IMG/VR virus record: IMGVR_UViG_3300028666_000045
Span: 1-50,247 of that record
Reading direction: 5' to 3' (one strand)
DNA from: a virus
DNA length: 50,247 nt
Part shown: positions 35,935-42,523 of the stretch, one piece after another
Position numbering within the stretch: position 1 is the first letter of the stretch
Layout: each line of letters starts with the position of its first letter
Translations under genes and position numbers: made by a program
The notes under the pieces: generated by a model
Database searches by the model: none
Told to the model about the DNA's origin: nothing
The model's input: the letters and a program-made list of their open reading frames with translations, nothing else

Positions 35935-36589
35935 GCCTTCCGGCCGGAAGATTGGCGGCGACCGCACGCTCTATGAAATTCTGGGCGTGAAGAAGGATGC
36001 GACCAAGGCGGCCATCCGCGCGGCCTATCGCAAGCTGGTGATCAAGGCCCATCCTGATGCGGGCGGCACCAAGGAAGAATTCGAGGAATTGACCGAGGCG
36101 ATGGTCATTCTCTGCGACGAAGACAAGCGCCGGAAGTACGACGCCACCGGCAACAAGAACCTCAACGAGCCGGACAACCTGGATGCGATCGCGCTCCAGA
36201 TGGTGCTGCAGGCCATCTATCTGGCATGCGACGAATGCAGCAAAGCCAATGTCGACCCGATGACGCAGGCGCTACAAATCCTCGCCATGGAAAGCCTCAA
36301 GGCCAGGCTCACCAAGGCGGAAGAGGTGAAGAAGGGCATGGGCCACGCCATCGTTCTGAACCGTCGCCTTCTGAAGGCGTGGGCGCGGCGCGGCGAAGGC
36401 GACAATCAGATTGCCACCATGATCCGCCATCAGATGGTGATCATCGAGCGCAATCGCGAGAAGGTCGATCAGGAAATAAAGGGCGTGCAGATGGCGAAGA
36501 GGCTTCTGGCGGAATACGACTTCCTGGCAGAGCAATCGCCGATGCAGGTTTTCGTTCAGGTCTTCGGCAACACGAGCACAATCGGATGA
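35909..36589 (+). CDS. J-domain (DnaJ-like) protein without zinc fingers, 226 aa
   Basis: Residues about 18-75 form a J domain: TLYEILGVKKDATKAAIRAAYRKLVIKAHPDAGG with the HPD tripeptide, then DEDKRRKYDATG. The rest is helical (LDAIALQMVLQAIYLACDECS, then MIRHQMVIIERNREKVDQEIKG) with no G/F region or Cys repeats. It should stimulate host DnaK through the HPD loop, as phage J-proteins do in replication or assembly. The GTG at 35909 is preferred over the TTG at 35903. Confidence 0.85.
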   Translation: MSTLTTTNKPSGRKIGGDRTLYEILGVKKDATKAAIRAAYRKLVIKAHPDAGGTKEEFEELTEAMVILCDEDKRRKYDATGNKNLNEPDNLDAIALQMVLQAIYLACDECSKANVDPMTQALQILAMESLKARLTKAEEVKKGMGHAIVLNRRLLKAWARRGEGDNQIATMIRHQMVIIERNREKVDQEIKGVQMAKRLLAEYDFLAEQSPMQVFVQVFGNTSTIG

Positions 36590-36759
36590 AGCTTCAGGAT
36601 CTGCGCTTCGACAATCCGAACAATTCCTGCGAGTCCCTACGGGTTCTGGCCGAGCTCGCGCGCCAGGGCGAGATTACCGTGCGCGCCGCCACGCCTACCG
36701 AGACTGACGGCGACACCGTAATGCGCATGACAGCTATCCAGAGAGGTAAAAGGCGATGA
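36586..36759 (+). CDS. Hypothetical phage protein, 57 aa
   Basis: ATGA-coupled to the J-domain gene and to the gene after it. LQDLRFDNPNNSCESLRVLAELARQGEITVRAATPTETDGDTVMRMTAIQ looks like a small alpha/beta protein. Below the size where a family can be recognised. Coupling on both sides supports coding. Confidence 0.55.
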   Translation: MKLQDLRFDNPNNSCESLRVLAELARQGEITVRAATPTETDGDTVMRMTAIQRGKRR

Positions 36760-36929
36760 GCAAGATCGATGAGATGAAGGCCGCGCTCGAAAAGGGTGTG
36801 GAGATGCGCACGGCACAGAAGGAATATTTCAAGCTTCGCGGTCGCGAGGCGCTGGCGCGCAGTAAGGCGCTGGAGAAGGATTTCGACAAGCTGGCGGCCG
36901 CGGCGCTGACCACTGATCTACTGGGCTGA
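36756..36929 (+). CDS. Small helical charged protein, 57 aa
   Basis: A 57-codon frame, coupled by ATGA. It is a single charged helix (DEMKAALEKGVEMRTAQKEYFKLRGREALARSKALEKDFDKLAAAAL) resembling short coiled-coil phage proteins. No family recognised. It closes the series of coupled genes that started at the J-domain gene. Confidence 0.55.
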   Translation: MSKIDEMKAALEKGVEMRTAQKEYFKLRGREALARSKALEKDFDKLAAAALTTDLLG

Positions 36930-36944
36930 TGGAGGGCCACATGA

Positions 36945-36958
36945 AATACCACGGTATT
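36945..36958 (+). promoter_or_regulatory. Palindrome AATACCACGGTATT in an 82-base spacer
   Basis: A 6-bp perfect inverted repeat with 2-base spacer lies between the end of the helical-peptide gene and the next gene. It could be an operator; no -35/-10 is evident nearby. The rest of the spacer (36930-37011) is GC-rich and non-coding. Confidence 0.3.
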
Positions 36959-37011
36959 AGGTAGCAAGCTTCCAAAGCCCTTCCCTTGAACTTCGGGGGT
37001 CCGGGGGTAAT

Positions 37012-37239
37012 TTGGCGGAGATGACCGCCACAACGATCTACGTTTACCTTCCTCGTGAAGCGGTGCCCGTATGGGCTCCGGTCGATGCGGAGCATGTCGG
37101 AGACAATATTTACCGGATACTGGATTGCCGGGGCGAGGACGCAGAAGTCGAGTTTTGGAAGGGGCTCTTAGTAAAGTGTCGCCTCACCCGCCATGACAAT
37201 GGCAGCGAAATCCTCGTAGCCTACGAAGCCGTGCCATGA
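37012..37239 (+). CDS. Conserved small protein, 75 aa
   Basis: TIYVYLPREAVPVWAPVDAEHVGDNIYRILDCRGEDAEVEFWKGLLVKCR follows a pattern known from bacterial and phage small proteins (TIYVYLxxExVDVWRPVxAxHxGxxxYRI). A small beta barrel is likely. The start is TTG at 37012 after GGGGGTAAT; an ATG at 37021 is possible but sits directly on GGAG. Function not known. Confidence 0.65.
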   Translation: MAEMTATTIYVYLPREAVPVWAPVDAEHVGDNIYRILDCRGEDAEVEFWKGLLVKCRLTRHDNGSEILVAYEAVP

Positions 37240-37346
37240 CCGACACCCACGTCGTCTCCGCGCTCAAAGAGAAGCGCATCCAGGTCGCATCCCAGATTGA
37301 ATCACTACAGGCCCAGCTTCAAAAGCTCGCTGACAAATTGTCCTGA
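37236..37346 (+). CDS. Short coiled-coil peptide, 36 aa
   Basis: ATGA-coupled to the previous gene. TDTHVVSALKEKRIQVASQ and IESLQAQLQKLADKLS match the start of a longer helical protein type seen beside mobile genes (HVVSALxxKRAELAGxIE). It looks like a truncated member or a genuine short helix. It ends 7 bases before the stop of the convergent gene at 37354. Confidence 0.45.
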   Translation: MTDTHVVSALKEKRIQVASQIESLQAQLQKLADKLS

Positions 37347-37353
37347 TTTACCA

Positions 37354-37578
37354 CTAGGCCAGATTCAGCATTCCGCGAAGCTCCAGTGCAGCCTCGTCGG
37401 ATAAGACCTGAGCTATAATTCGCACCGAATCGGGGTCGCTGGCTCTCCGTTCATAGAGAAAATACGCGCTAGGGTCAGATACCTCTTGACCCGACGTTGC
37501 CAGAAATCGGTCACAAAGCGGCGCAAGGCATAAGGTTCGGTCGTTATCCAGATTTGCTGAGAAGTAGAAGTTCAGCAT
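37354..37578 (-). CDS. Small protein on the opposite strand, 74 aa
   Basis: The only minus-strand gene inside the 27-39.6 kb plus-strand block. LNFYFSANLDNDRTLCLAPLCDRFLATSGQE and FLYERRASDPDSVRIIAQVL follow the layout of small proteins common in alphaproteobacterial genomes. The start is placed by TTGAGGTAAAA. It is divergent from the 37603 gene (24 bp apart) and probably an insertion (moron) with its own promoter. Confidence 0.6.
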   Translation of the reverse strand: MLNFYFSANLDNDRTLCLAPLCDRFLATSGQEVSDPSAYFLYERRASDPDSVRIIAQVLSDEAALELRGMLNLA

Positions 37579-37602
37579 TTTTACCTCAAGCGGGAGAGCT
37601 AC

Positions 37603-38040
37603 ATGAGCTCTAAAACAACGACGCACTCGGAAGTTAAAGAACCGCGAATCTCCGTGCAAGCCCTTGCGGAGTACATGGCGGCATCTGAGCGCGGAAAGCG
37701 AACCATCGCCCAAAGTTGTCGGTTTAGGGCCAAAATGCGCCTCATCCAGTACAATGAAGGCAAGCTGGTCGCCGCCCAGTTCATCCGCAAGGGCAAGGTC
37801 GTTGCCGACGATATCGGCGCCTATCAGGCAGCCGCGATCTTTGGATTTCTCCGGGCGTCAGAATTGGAGCCTGGGGAGGAAGCCGAAAAGGCCCTCTGCC
37901 GCGTACTCGACTTGAACGCCGGAACGGTCTTTGTCGCCCCCGGCGACAGCGTCAATATCTGGAACGACATGAAGGCTGCGTGCGCCTCGATTGCCGAACG
38001 CTGGCCCAATATCCCCAAGCCTCCCGGCGCAATTCTGTAA
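37603..38040 (+). CDS. Hypothetical protein, 145 aa
   Basis: The ATG follows CGGGAGAGCTAC. RISVQALAEYMAASERGKRTIAQSCRFRAKMRLIQYNEGK resembles the N-terminus of bacterial proteins of unknown function (ISVNKLAEYL...RRR-IxxQ). The rest is mixed (AAIFGFLRASELEPGEEAEKALCRVLDLN). Followed by a 185-base gap (38041-38225) that is AT-richer and may hold a promoter. Could be an accessory or defence-like gene; unproven. Confidence 0.6.
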   Translation: MSSKTTTHSEVKEPRISVQALAEYMAASERGKRTIAQSCRFRAKMRLIQYNEGKLVAAQFIRKGKVVADDIGAYQAAAIFGFLRASELEPGEEAEKALCRVLDLNAGTVFVAPGDSVNIWNDMKAACASIAERWPNIPKPPGAIL

Positions 38041-38225
38041 CCCAAACACGAAATTTTATTGCGCGCTAGCCCCATACATGCCGTGGCGGGCCAAACATCC
38101 ATTATTTGGTTGCAAGATATCGCCATGTGAGACAACCTGCCGCAGCACCTCTTAACCGGGATAGCATCGCCGGGGTTTAGTTCTGGCCTATATCTTAATA
38201 GAAACCCTCTACGGGGGACCACACC

Positions 38226-38420
38226 ATGCGCGAAAATGAGCTAATGGACGACCGGCGTTTGCAGTTGAATAAGGGCAATATGTTCCGCTTTTGCAAGCAG
38301 AACGGTATGCCCAAGATGCCGGCTGACAGCGCGGTGACGATCACTCCGGTAGTATTTCGTACGGCCTGGGAGATCCAGCGTGCGCGCGTGGAAGCCAAAA
38401 AAAAGGCGGCGGCTAGCTAA
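38226..38420 (+). CDS. Hypothetical protein, 64 aa
   Basis: ATG after CTACGGGGGACCACACC. NKGNMFRFCKQNGMPKMPADSAVTITPVVFRTAWEIQRARVEAKKKAA is basic, with a Lys-rich end. A complete intrinsic terminator follows 26 bases after its stop, so it is likely an independently transcribed gene. Confidence 0.55.
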   Translation: MRENELMDDRRLQLNKGNMFRFCKQNGMPKMPADSAVTITPVVFRTAWEIQRARVEAKKKAAAS

Positions 38421-38446
38421 CAGATTCATTACAGTATAAAGGCGTT

Positions 38447-38480
38447 AAGGCAGGTTCCCATAAGGTGGGCCTGCCTTTTT
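38447..38480 (+). terminator. Rho-independent terminator
   Basis: AAGGCAGG (38447-38454) pairs with CCTGCCTT (38470-38477) around a short loop that can itself pair (CCCA..TGGG), and the stem runs into TTTTT. It ends the transcript of the 64-aa gene. Confidence 0.85.
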
Positions 38481-38673
38481 GCTATGGGAAGAAGCAGGGG
38501 ATTCTCCTTGTCGTCTATAACAGGATGCCATGCCCTAATTTACCGGCCAAGCCCGCCCCACATGGGCGGCACAGCCAGACCTCTCGACCTCCGCAGGCTG
38601 CGGTTGCGCGAGAACGGTCAGTTAAGTCTTCTCGGTTACCCCTGAACATTCACTCAGGACGTACCCGGTGAAT
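38481..38673 (+). other. Terminator-bounded interval without a confident gene
   Basis: About 190 bases lie between two intrinsic terminators. A frame from ATG 38523 runs to a TGA at 38669-38671 just before the second terminator (PCPNLPAKPAPHGRHSQT, then SVKSSRLPLNIHS), but its Ser/Arg/Pro composition is not persuasive. A small RNA gene or short peptide is possible. The DNA is close to average composition. Confidence 0.3.
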
Positions 38674-38720
38674 AAGGCAAAGGGGCGGGCGCCGCGAGGT
38701 GTTCGCCCCAAGCCTTTTTT
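38674..38720 (+). terminator. Second rho-independent terminator
   Basis: AAGGC plus GGGGCG (38674-38687) pair with CGCCCC plus GCCTT (38704-38716), separated by a small internal loop, and T6 follows. It lies between two possible starts of the next gene, so it argues that the downstream protein begins at ATG 38734 and not at GTG 38668. Confidence 0.7.
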
Positions 38721-38733
38721 GGTATGGTTGCCC

Positions 38734-39210
38734 ATGCCCTACACCCTCCGCCAGCTGGAAGGCCAATTCCAGAAAGTCATAGCCATCACGAGCTCGGAAA
38801 TTGAGACCGAGGAAGGCGACTGCAAAGGCAAGTACGTCTGGCGCTATGAGAATGGCGAGGGATATTTCTGGAGCCCATCACCGACGCGCTATGCCTTCCA
38901 GGATGTCGACACGCTGGCCGAAGCGGATGACTTCGTTTTTCTGTGCCCGCTCTGTTTCGCCAAGAATAATGGCCCAGTCGGCACGCACATGGTCATGGTG
39001 AGCTTTGCCGGCCGTAATATCCCGGACGAAGCTGGAAGCCGTGGCACCGATGGCAAGCCGACGCGCTGGACTGTCAGCGGGACCGGCCTGGACGATCTGG
39101 TTCTGACGCCATCCATTGCCCTGAACCCCAGCGCGCCGCCGGAAAGTAAGGTCTGCCGCTGGCATGGCTTTGTCGGCTCCAACGGGATTCCGCCGGGCCA
39201 CGCCGGTTAG
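38734..39210 (+). CDS. Zinc-ribbon protein (DUF6527-like), 158 aa
   Basis: Cys pair FLCPLCF and the second pair in VCRWHGF enclose the segment GTHMVMVSF, then WTVSGTGLDDLVLTPSIAL. These signatures (CPLC ... SGTGLDDLTLTPSI ... CxWHGF) belong to a phage/bacterial zinc protein family that I know as DUF6527-like. The function is unknown. The start is taken at ATG 38734, after the terminator; the frame is open to GTG 38668. Confidence 0.7.
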   Translation: MPYTLRQLEGQFQKVIAITSSEIETEEGDCKGKYVWRYENGEGYFWSPSPTRYAFQDVDTLAEADDFVFLCPLCFAKNNGPVGTHMVMVSFAGRNIPDEAGSRGTDGKPTRWTVSGTGLDDLVLTPSIALNPSAPPESKVCRWHGFVGSNGIPPGHAG

Positions 39211-39262
39211 CCTTTTCTGGAACCCGCGCGTTTTCTCCCTGCCTCAAGAGGGAGATTTCACG

Positions 39263-39418
39263 ATGCTTGGCATACTTCTCATTGTTCTGCTTGTCATTTT
39301 AATCCTCGGCGCCGCGCCGACATGGCCCTACAGCACCGGCTGGAGTTACTACCCATCCGGCGGGTTCGCACTGGTGCTGGTTATCGTCCTCGTGCTTCTT
39401 TTGCTGGGGAGGCTCTGA
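39263..39418 (+). CDS. DUF3309 membrane peptide, 51 aa
   Basis: Nearly the whole protein fits DUF3309: LGILLIVLLVILILGAAPTWPY, then SYYPSGGFALVLVIVLVLLLLG. Two transmembrane helices flank a Pro/Trp/Tyr turn. DUF3309 peptides are common in Rhizobiales and other Proteobacteria chromosomes and occasionally in their phages; the role is unknown. Ribosome binding site GGGAGATTTC. Its host-type character supports the alphaproteobacterial host. Confidence 0.9.
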   Translation: MLGILLIVLLVILILGAAPTWPYSTGWSYYPSGGFALVLVIVLVLLLLGRL

Positions 39419-39579
39419 TGGTCAGCGTCGTCATTATCCTGCTCATCATCGGTCTTGTGCTGGAGCTGGTCGCTGCGATTGGCTATCCGTCCAGCATCAA
39501 TCTGATGGCGCTCGGCCTGTTCTTCTGGATGCTGGCGGAGCTTGTCTCGCGCCTGCCGGCGCACGCCCTGGCCCTATAG
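39418..39579 (+). CDS. Small two-span membrane protein, 53 aa
   Basis: Shares its first base with the DUF3309 stop (TGATG). VSVVIILLIIGLVLELVAAIG and LMALGLFFWMLAELVSRL are two hydrophobic helices. With its neighbour it makes a coupled pair of membrane peptides at the end of the plus-strand block. Function unknown. Confidence 0.65.
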   Translation: MVSVVIILLIIGLVLELVAAIGYPSSINLMALGLFFWMLAELVSRLPAHALAL

Positions 39580-39581
39580 GC

Positions 39582-39621
39582 AAAAGAAAAACCCCGCCGG
39601 CCCAGTGAAGGGCTGGCGGGG
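39582..39621 (-). terminator. Rho-independent terminator for the minus-strand late genes
   Basis: Read on the minus strand, CCCCGCC (from 39621) pairs with GGCGGGG (to 39592), with inner GCCC/GGGC pairs, and the stem is followed by T5CT4. On the plus strand the A-run precedes the stem, so it works leftward. It ends the lysis/tail transcript coming from the right. Confidence 0.85.
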
Positions 39622-39653
39622 TGGAGTTGAACGATGCTTGCCTAAAGCACGGC

Positions 39654-39722
39654 CTAGTGTCTACACGGCCAGAATGAGCACAGCAAGGCGATCAGCGCCA
39701 AAGCCAGAAAACATCCCCACAT
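39654..39722 (-). CDS. Very small membrane peptide at the end of the lysis operon, 22 aa
   Basis: CGGGAGCGGGCC precedes an ATG opening 22 codons (WGCFLALALIALLCSFWPC), essentially one hydrophobic segment with three Cys. It lies between the membrane-anchored lysis-like protein and the terminator. The good ribosome binding site favours coding. Function unknown. Confidence 0.4.
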   Translation of the reverse strand: MWGCFLALALIALLCSFWPCRH

Positions 39723-39789
39723 GGCCCGCTCCCGCACGGCAATGTGTGGAAACGCAATTGTGGCGAAAATCAGCGCGCGAACCGGAACT

Positions 39790-40155
39790 TTATTTCAGTG
39801 CCATATCAGACGATTTGGCCACAGGCGGAGGCGGGCAATTTGGGATCCGGTCCAGGCTCGGCGCCGCCACTGCCTCATTTGTCAAGGCGATTACAGCCTG
39901 GCCGGCGGTTTCCTTGGCCACCTGCGTGCTCTTGCGCAGGCATTTCACGGTGCTGACTGGATCGGGCCCCGCCACCTTCTGGACCTGCTGTAGCTCGTGT
40001 GTCGCGCGCTTCAGGTATGGAAGATCGGCGGCGTGGTTGATGATCGAGTTCGTCCAGCCACCTATCCCGAAGACCACCACAAAGGGGCCGGCCTTTTTCA
40101 GGGCGTACAACAGCGTCACCCAGTCGAAAGTCTTATGTTGCGTGACAAGGATCAT
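39790..40155 (-). CDS. Membrane-anchored helical protein, possible spanin-like, 121 aa
   Basis: An N-terminal segment TLLYALKKAGPFVVVFGIGGW could anchor it in the inner membrane. A helical part (LKRATHELQQVQKVAG, then KCLRKSTQVAKETAGQAV) and a Pro-rich end follow. Size, position next to holin-like genes and N-terminal anchor resemble inner-membrane spanins. No overlapping Rz1-type lipoprotein is evident, but a separate lipoprotein is encoded at 41064. ATGA overlap with the gene before. Confidence 0.45.
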   Translation of the reverse strand: MILVTQHKTFDWVTLLYALKKAGPFVVVFGIGGWTNSIINHAADLPYLKRATHELQQVQKVAGPDPVSTVKCLRKSTQVAKETAGQAVIALTNEAVAAPSLDRIPNCPPPPVAKSSDMALK

Positions 40156-40610
40156 TTGCCGGCTCCAAACTTGATAGAACCTATCAACGCTGTAAAACCG
40201 CCTACCACCTTGAACACCAATTTTGGCCCCGCTGCGCCACCGACCATATAAACGCCCGACGACTGAGCAAAGTTCGTATCTCCGAATCCGGTGCTGCCGC
40301 CGAGCTTGTGCACGATATAGGTGGTGCAGGCCGCCGCGAGCATCGAACCGAAGATGGAATATCCGAGCATCACGGTGTCAATTTTTGGGCGCTCATTCAC
40401 AGGAACGCCTTTATCTGCCGCCTGCTGGCGCGCGGCCTGGGCGCAGATGAACTGGTAAGCGGCTGCGCCGACCGCGCTAAAGACGCAGCCCCAGATAAAT
40501 TCGTTGAAAGATGCGCCCGGGGGCATGAGCGCGCCCAAGCCGAAAAGAGAGCCGCTGGTCACAGTCAAGGCCGCGGCCCCCGCCGCGCTCCCGCTTGCAG
40601 GATCAGGCAT
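40152..40610 (-). CDS. Holin-like multi-span membrane protein, 152 aa
   Basis: Several hydrophobic segments (AALTVTSGSLFGLGALM, FIWGCVFSAVGAAAYQFIC, TVMLGYSIFGSMLAAACTTYIV, and a last LVFKVVGGFTALIGSI) mark an integral inner-membrane protein of three or four spans. The context (downstream of a lytic transglycosylase, upstream of a terminator) suggests a holin. ATG 40610 is taken; a TTG at 40616 is nearer to GGGGGA. Confidence 0.6.
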   Translation of the reverse strand: MPDPASGSAAGAAALTVTSGSLFGLGALMPPGASFNEFIWGCVFSAVGAAAYQFICAQAARQQAADKGVPVNERPKIDTVMLGYSIFGSMLAAACTTYIVHKLGGSTGFGDTNFAQSSGVYMVGGAAGPKLVFKVVGGFTALIGSIKFGAGK

Positions 40611-40637
40611 GTTCAAAATTCCCCCGGGTGCATGGTG

Positions 40638-40937
40638 TTAGGCGGCGGCGGGCGTATCGATTTCAGAGCCGGTAAAGCTCACGGTCTTGCTGAAGAAGAA
40701 GACGCTCACGGTCACCGACCCGCTGACGCTCTTGCCGCTGATGCTGGCCTGGAATGTGCCGCTGTGGCCGTCCATCTGCGCCTTGCCGGATAGCGCACCC
40801 TGCGGATTGCCGGTGCCGGACAGATTGCCATTGTGCTGGCCGTCGGCGGTGTGGATCGCGCCGGTAAAGTTGCCATTGCCGTCAAAGTTCAGTTCGACGG
40901 TTGCGGACTGGCCGTCGGCGAAAACAGAATATTTCAT
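40638..40937 (-). CDS. Beta-rich hypothetical protein, 99 aa
   Basis: AAAAGGAGCTCTCA precedes the ATG. The protein is rich in Gly, Ser and Thr with alternating hydrophobic residues: YSVFADGQSATVELNFDGNGNFTGAI, NLSGTGNPQGALSGKAQMDGHSGTFQASISGKSVSGSV. A small all-beta domain with repeats of about 20 residues is likely. Function unknown; it could be a virion or surface decoration protein. Confidence 0.55.
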   Translation of the reverse strand: MKYSVFADGQSATVELNFDGNGNFTGAIHTADGQHNGNLSGTGNPQGALSGKAQMDGHSGTFQASISGKSVSGSVTVSVFFFSKTVSFTGSEIDTPAAA

Positions 40938-41035
40938 TGAGAGCTCCTTTTTCTGATATGGTCTTTTCACTGCGGTATGCCGAGGTCTGCTTTGGTAAGG
41001 TGCGCCGGGGTATGTCGTTGTGTGGTATGGCTCAG

Positions 41036-41065
41036 GCGGCTCGGAGAAATCCGGGCCGCTTTTTT
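41036..41065 (+). terminator. Textbook terminator pointing rightward inside the minus-strand lysis operon
   Basis: GCGGC-T-CGGA and TCCG-G-GCCGC form a 10-bp stem (one T-G pair) closed by a GAAA tetraloop, followed by T6. It is oriented on the plus strand, although all recognised genes here are on the minus strand. On the minus strand it is only a hairpin directly after the lipoprotein stop. It may stop plus-strand read-through or an antisense RNA. The rest of 40938-41063 holds no gene. Confidence 0.7.
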
Positions 41066-41447
41066 ATAACGGCGGCTCAACAAGAATCGCGCTGTGATCG
41101 CGGTCGAAACGCTGGCGCAAACACTGCTGGTAGGCGCGCGCGGTGTCGACATCGACCACGCCGAGATACTGGAGCGTGCTTGTCAGGATTCCGCCGAGGC
41201 CGCCCAGGAACGGCGCCAACCAGCTGCCGGCGCCAAGGCCGAGATTGCTGGTGGTGCCTTCGGCGCCAGCGACGACAATACCTTGCGTGTCGAACGGGCG
41301 GTGATAGCTGGATGCGAAGAGAATGCAGACTGACTTATCGGCCGCCACCTGCTTCTGATCACTGACGTCATGGATGTCGGGCGTCGGATCGTAAGGTGTC
41401 GCGCACCCGGAAAGGCATAGGGCGGAGACCAGCACAAGCTTTCTCAT
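41064..41447 (-). CDS. Lipoprotein in the lysis region, 127 aa
   Basis: Lipoprotein signal MRKLVLVSALCLSGC with lipobox LSGC (Cys15). The mature protein has a short Asp/Pro-rich linker, then VAADKSVCILFASSYHRPFDTQGIVVAG and a Gly-rich GLGAGSWLAPFLGGLGGILTSTLQYLG, which is hydrophobic. The end (TARAYQQCLRQRF) has a Cys that may pair with an earlier one. Could be an outer-membrane spanin or a surface exclusion protein. Located between holin-like and transglycosylase genes. Confidence 0.7.
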   Translation of the reverse strand: MRKLVLVSALCLSGCATPYDPTPDIHDVSDQKQVAADKSVCILFASSYHRPFDTQGIVVAGAEGTTSNLGLGAGSWLAPFLGGLGGILTSTLQYLGVVDVDTARAYQQCLRQRFDRDHSAILVEPPL

Positions 41448-41470
41448 GACGGTCCCCGCCCCTTCGGTTG

Positions 41471-41836
41471 TTAACTCGCTACCTGCGTGCCGCCAGAGGC
41501 AGGCGGGGTGTTGGCCCGGATGCCGGCGATGACGGTCTGGATCACGCCGCTGCCGGCCTTGGTCAGCACCGCGGCTTCATCACCCTTGGCAGTGTTGAGC
41601 GCCCTGGATTCGATCTGCTCGATGCTCTTGCCAGCGCCGGCATCGGCAATCGCCTGGCCGAGCACGGTGGTGAGGATCTGCGCTTCGGCAGGCTCCAGCG
41701 CGATGAACGCGCCCTTGAGGATGTTCCAGATGCCGAGACCGGCTTCCAGGGCCTCTTCCTCCAGGAAGGAGACGCCGGCCTTCAGGTCGGTTTCGATGGT
41801 CTGCAAAAGCGTCGGCTGTTGTGCAGCTGATGACAT
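41471..41836 (-). CDS. Hypothetical phage protein near endolysin, 121 aa
   Basis: Helical and Ala/Gly-rich: LLQTIETDLKAGVSFLEEEALEAGLGIWNILKGAFIALEPAEAQILTTVLGQAIADAGAG, then VLTKAGSGVIQTVIAGIR. It has no long transmembrane stretch. Similar proteins occur in lysis regions of some proteobacterial phages. Function unknown. Confidence 0.55.
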   Translation of the reverse strand: MSSAAQQPTLLQTIETDLKAGVSFLEEEALEAGLGIWNILKGAFIALEPAEAQILTTVLGQAIADAGAGKSIEQIESRALNTAKGDEAAVLTKAGSGVIQTVIAGIRANTPPASGGTQVAS

Positions 41837-41871
41837 AGGTTTTCTCCGTGGGTTTCCCGAGATGCAGAATG

Positions 41872-41963
41872 CGCCTCAGGCGAAGGCCGCCTGCCACCGT
41901 AACCGTTTCCGAGCATGTCCCCACGAAGACCGAAACGGTGACAGGCGACCCGCGACTGAGGCG
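41872..41963. repeat. Nested inverted repeats between the endolysin and its downstream gene
   Basis: The outer arms CGCCTCAG (41872-41879) and CTGAGGCG (41956-41963) are perfect. Inside, GCCTGCCACCGT (41889-41900) pairs with ACGGTGACAGGC (41935-41946) except at one base, and ACCGTTTC/GAAACGGT offers an alternative inner stem. The 147-bp gap 41837-41983 holds no gene. It could be an mRNA stability or attenuation structure in the late transcript. Confidence 0.6.
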
Positions 41964-41983
41964 AATCAGTCTTGGAACAAGCG

Positions 41984-42514
41984 TTAAATGGTGGCGACGT
42001 TTTCCGCCAGCAGCCCGCGCGTCAATTCTTGCTGCACGCGCGCCACGATCTCGCCGCGGGTGATCTCGCCGTCGTGGTTGAAGTCTAGGCCGGCATTTTC
42101 GACATAGCGCTTCGGATGCTGTTCATCATCCTTGCTGAACACGACAAAATCGTCCTGCTGGCCGATCATGCCGGGCCATATGATGGCGCCATAGACATCG
42201 CCAAGGTTATGGAGATGGCCGCGCCAGGTCGTGAAATATCCTTCCACAAACTGCAGCTGCTGCTCCGCCGTCAGGCTCGCCAGGATTTCCGTTGACGTTC
42301 CCAGCTGGGCCGCAGTCTGGGGCATGAACTGGATCAGGCCAACCGCGCCGCTGCCTTCCTTGTTGAGCACGGAAGGGCTGAAAGTCTCGCCCGTCTCGAA
42401 AGCCATGCAGGCCATCAGCCAGGATGGATCTGCGATTTTCAGGCGGCCGCACGCGGCCACAAGCGTTGTGAGGAATTCCGGAGAGACGCGCGCGCCCCAA
42501 GCAAGGTCTGCCAT
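41984..42514 (-). CDS. Lytic transglycosylase/endolysin, 176 aa
   Basis: SLT-type lysozyme-like domain: FETGETFSPSVLNKEGSGAVGLIQFMPQTAAQLGTS, with the catalytic Glu in FETGETF and the GLIQFMP strand, then LQFVEGYFTTW and DVYGAIIWPG. The C-terminus carries GLDFNHDGEITRGEI, an EF-hand-like calcium loop. No signal peptide, so release would depend on a holin. It cleaves peptidoglycan at host lysis. Confidence 0.85.
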   Translation of the reverse strand: MADLAWGARVSPEFLTTLVAACGRLKIADPSWLMACMAFETGETFSPSVLNKEGSGAVGLIQFMPQTAAQLGTSTEILASLTAEQQLQFVEGYFTTWRGHLHNLGDVYGAIIWPGMIGQQDDFVVFSKDDEQHPKRYVENAGLDFNHDGEITRGEIVARVQQELTRGLLAENVATI

Positions 42515-42523
42515 TTCGATCTC

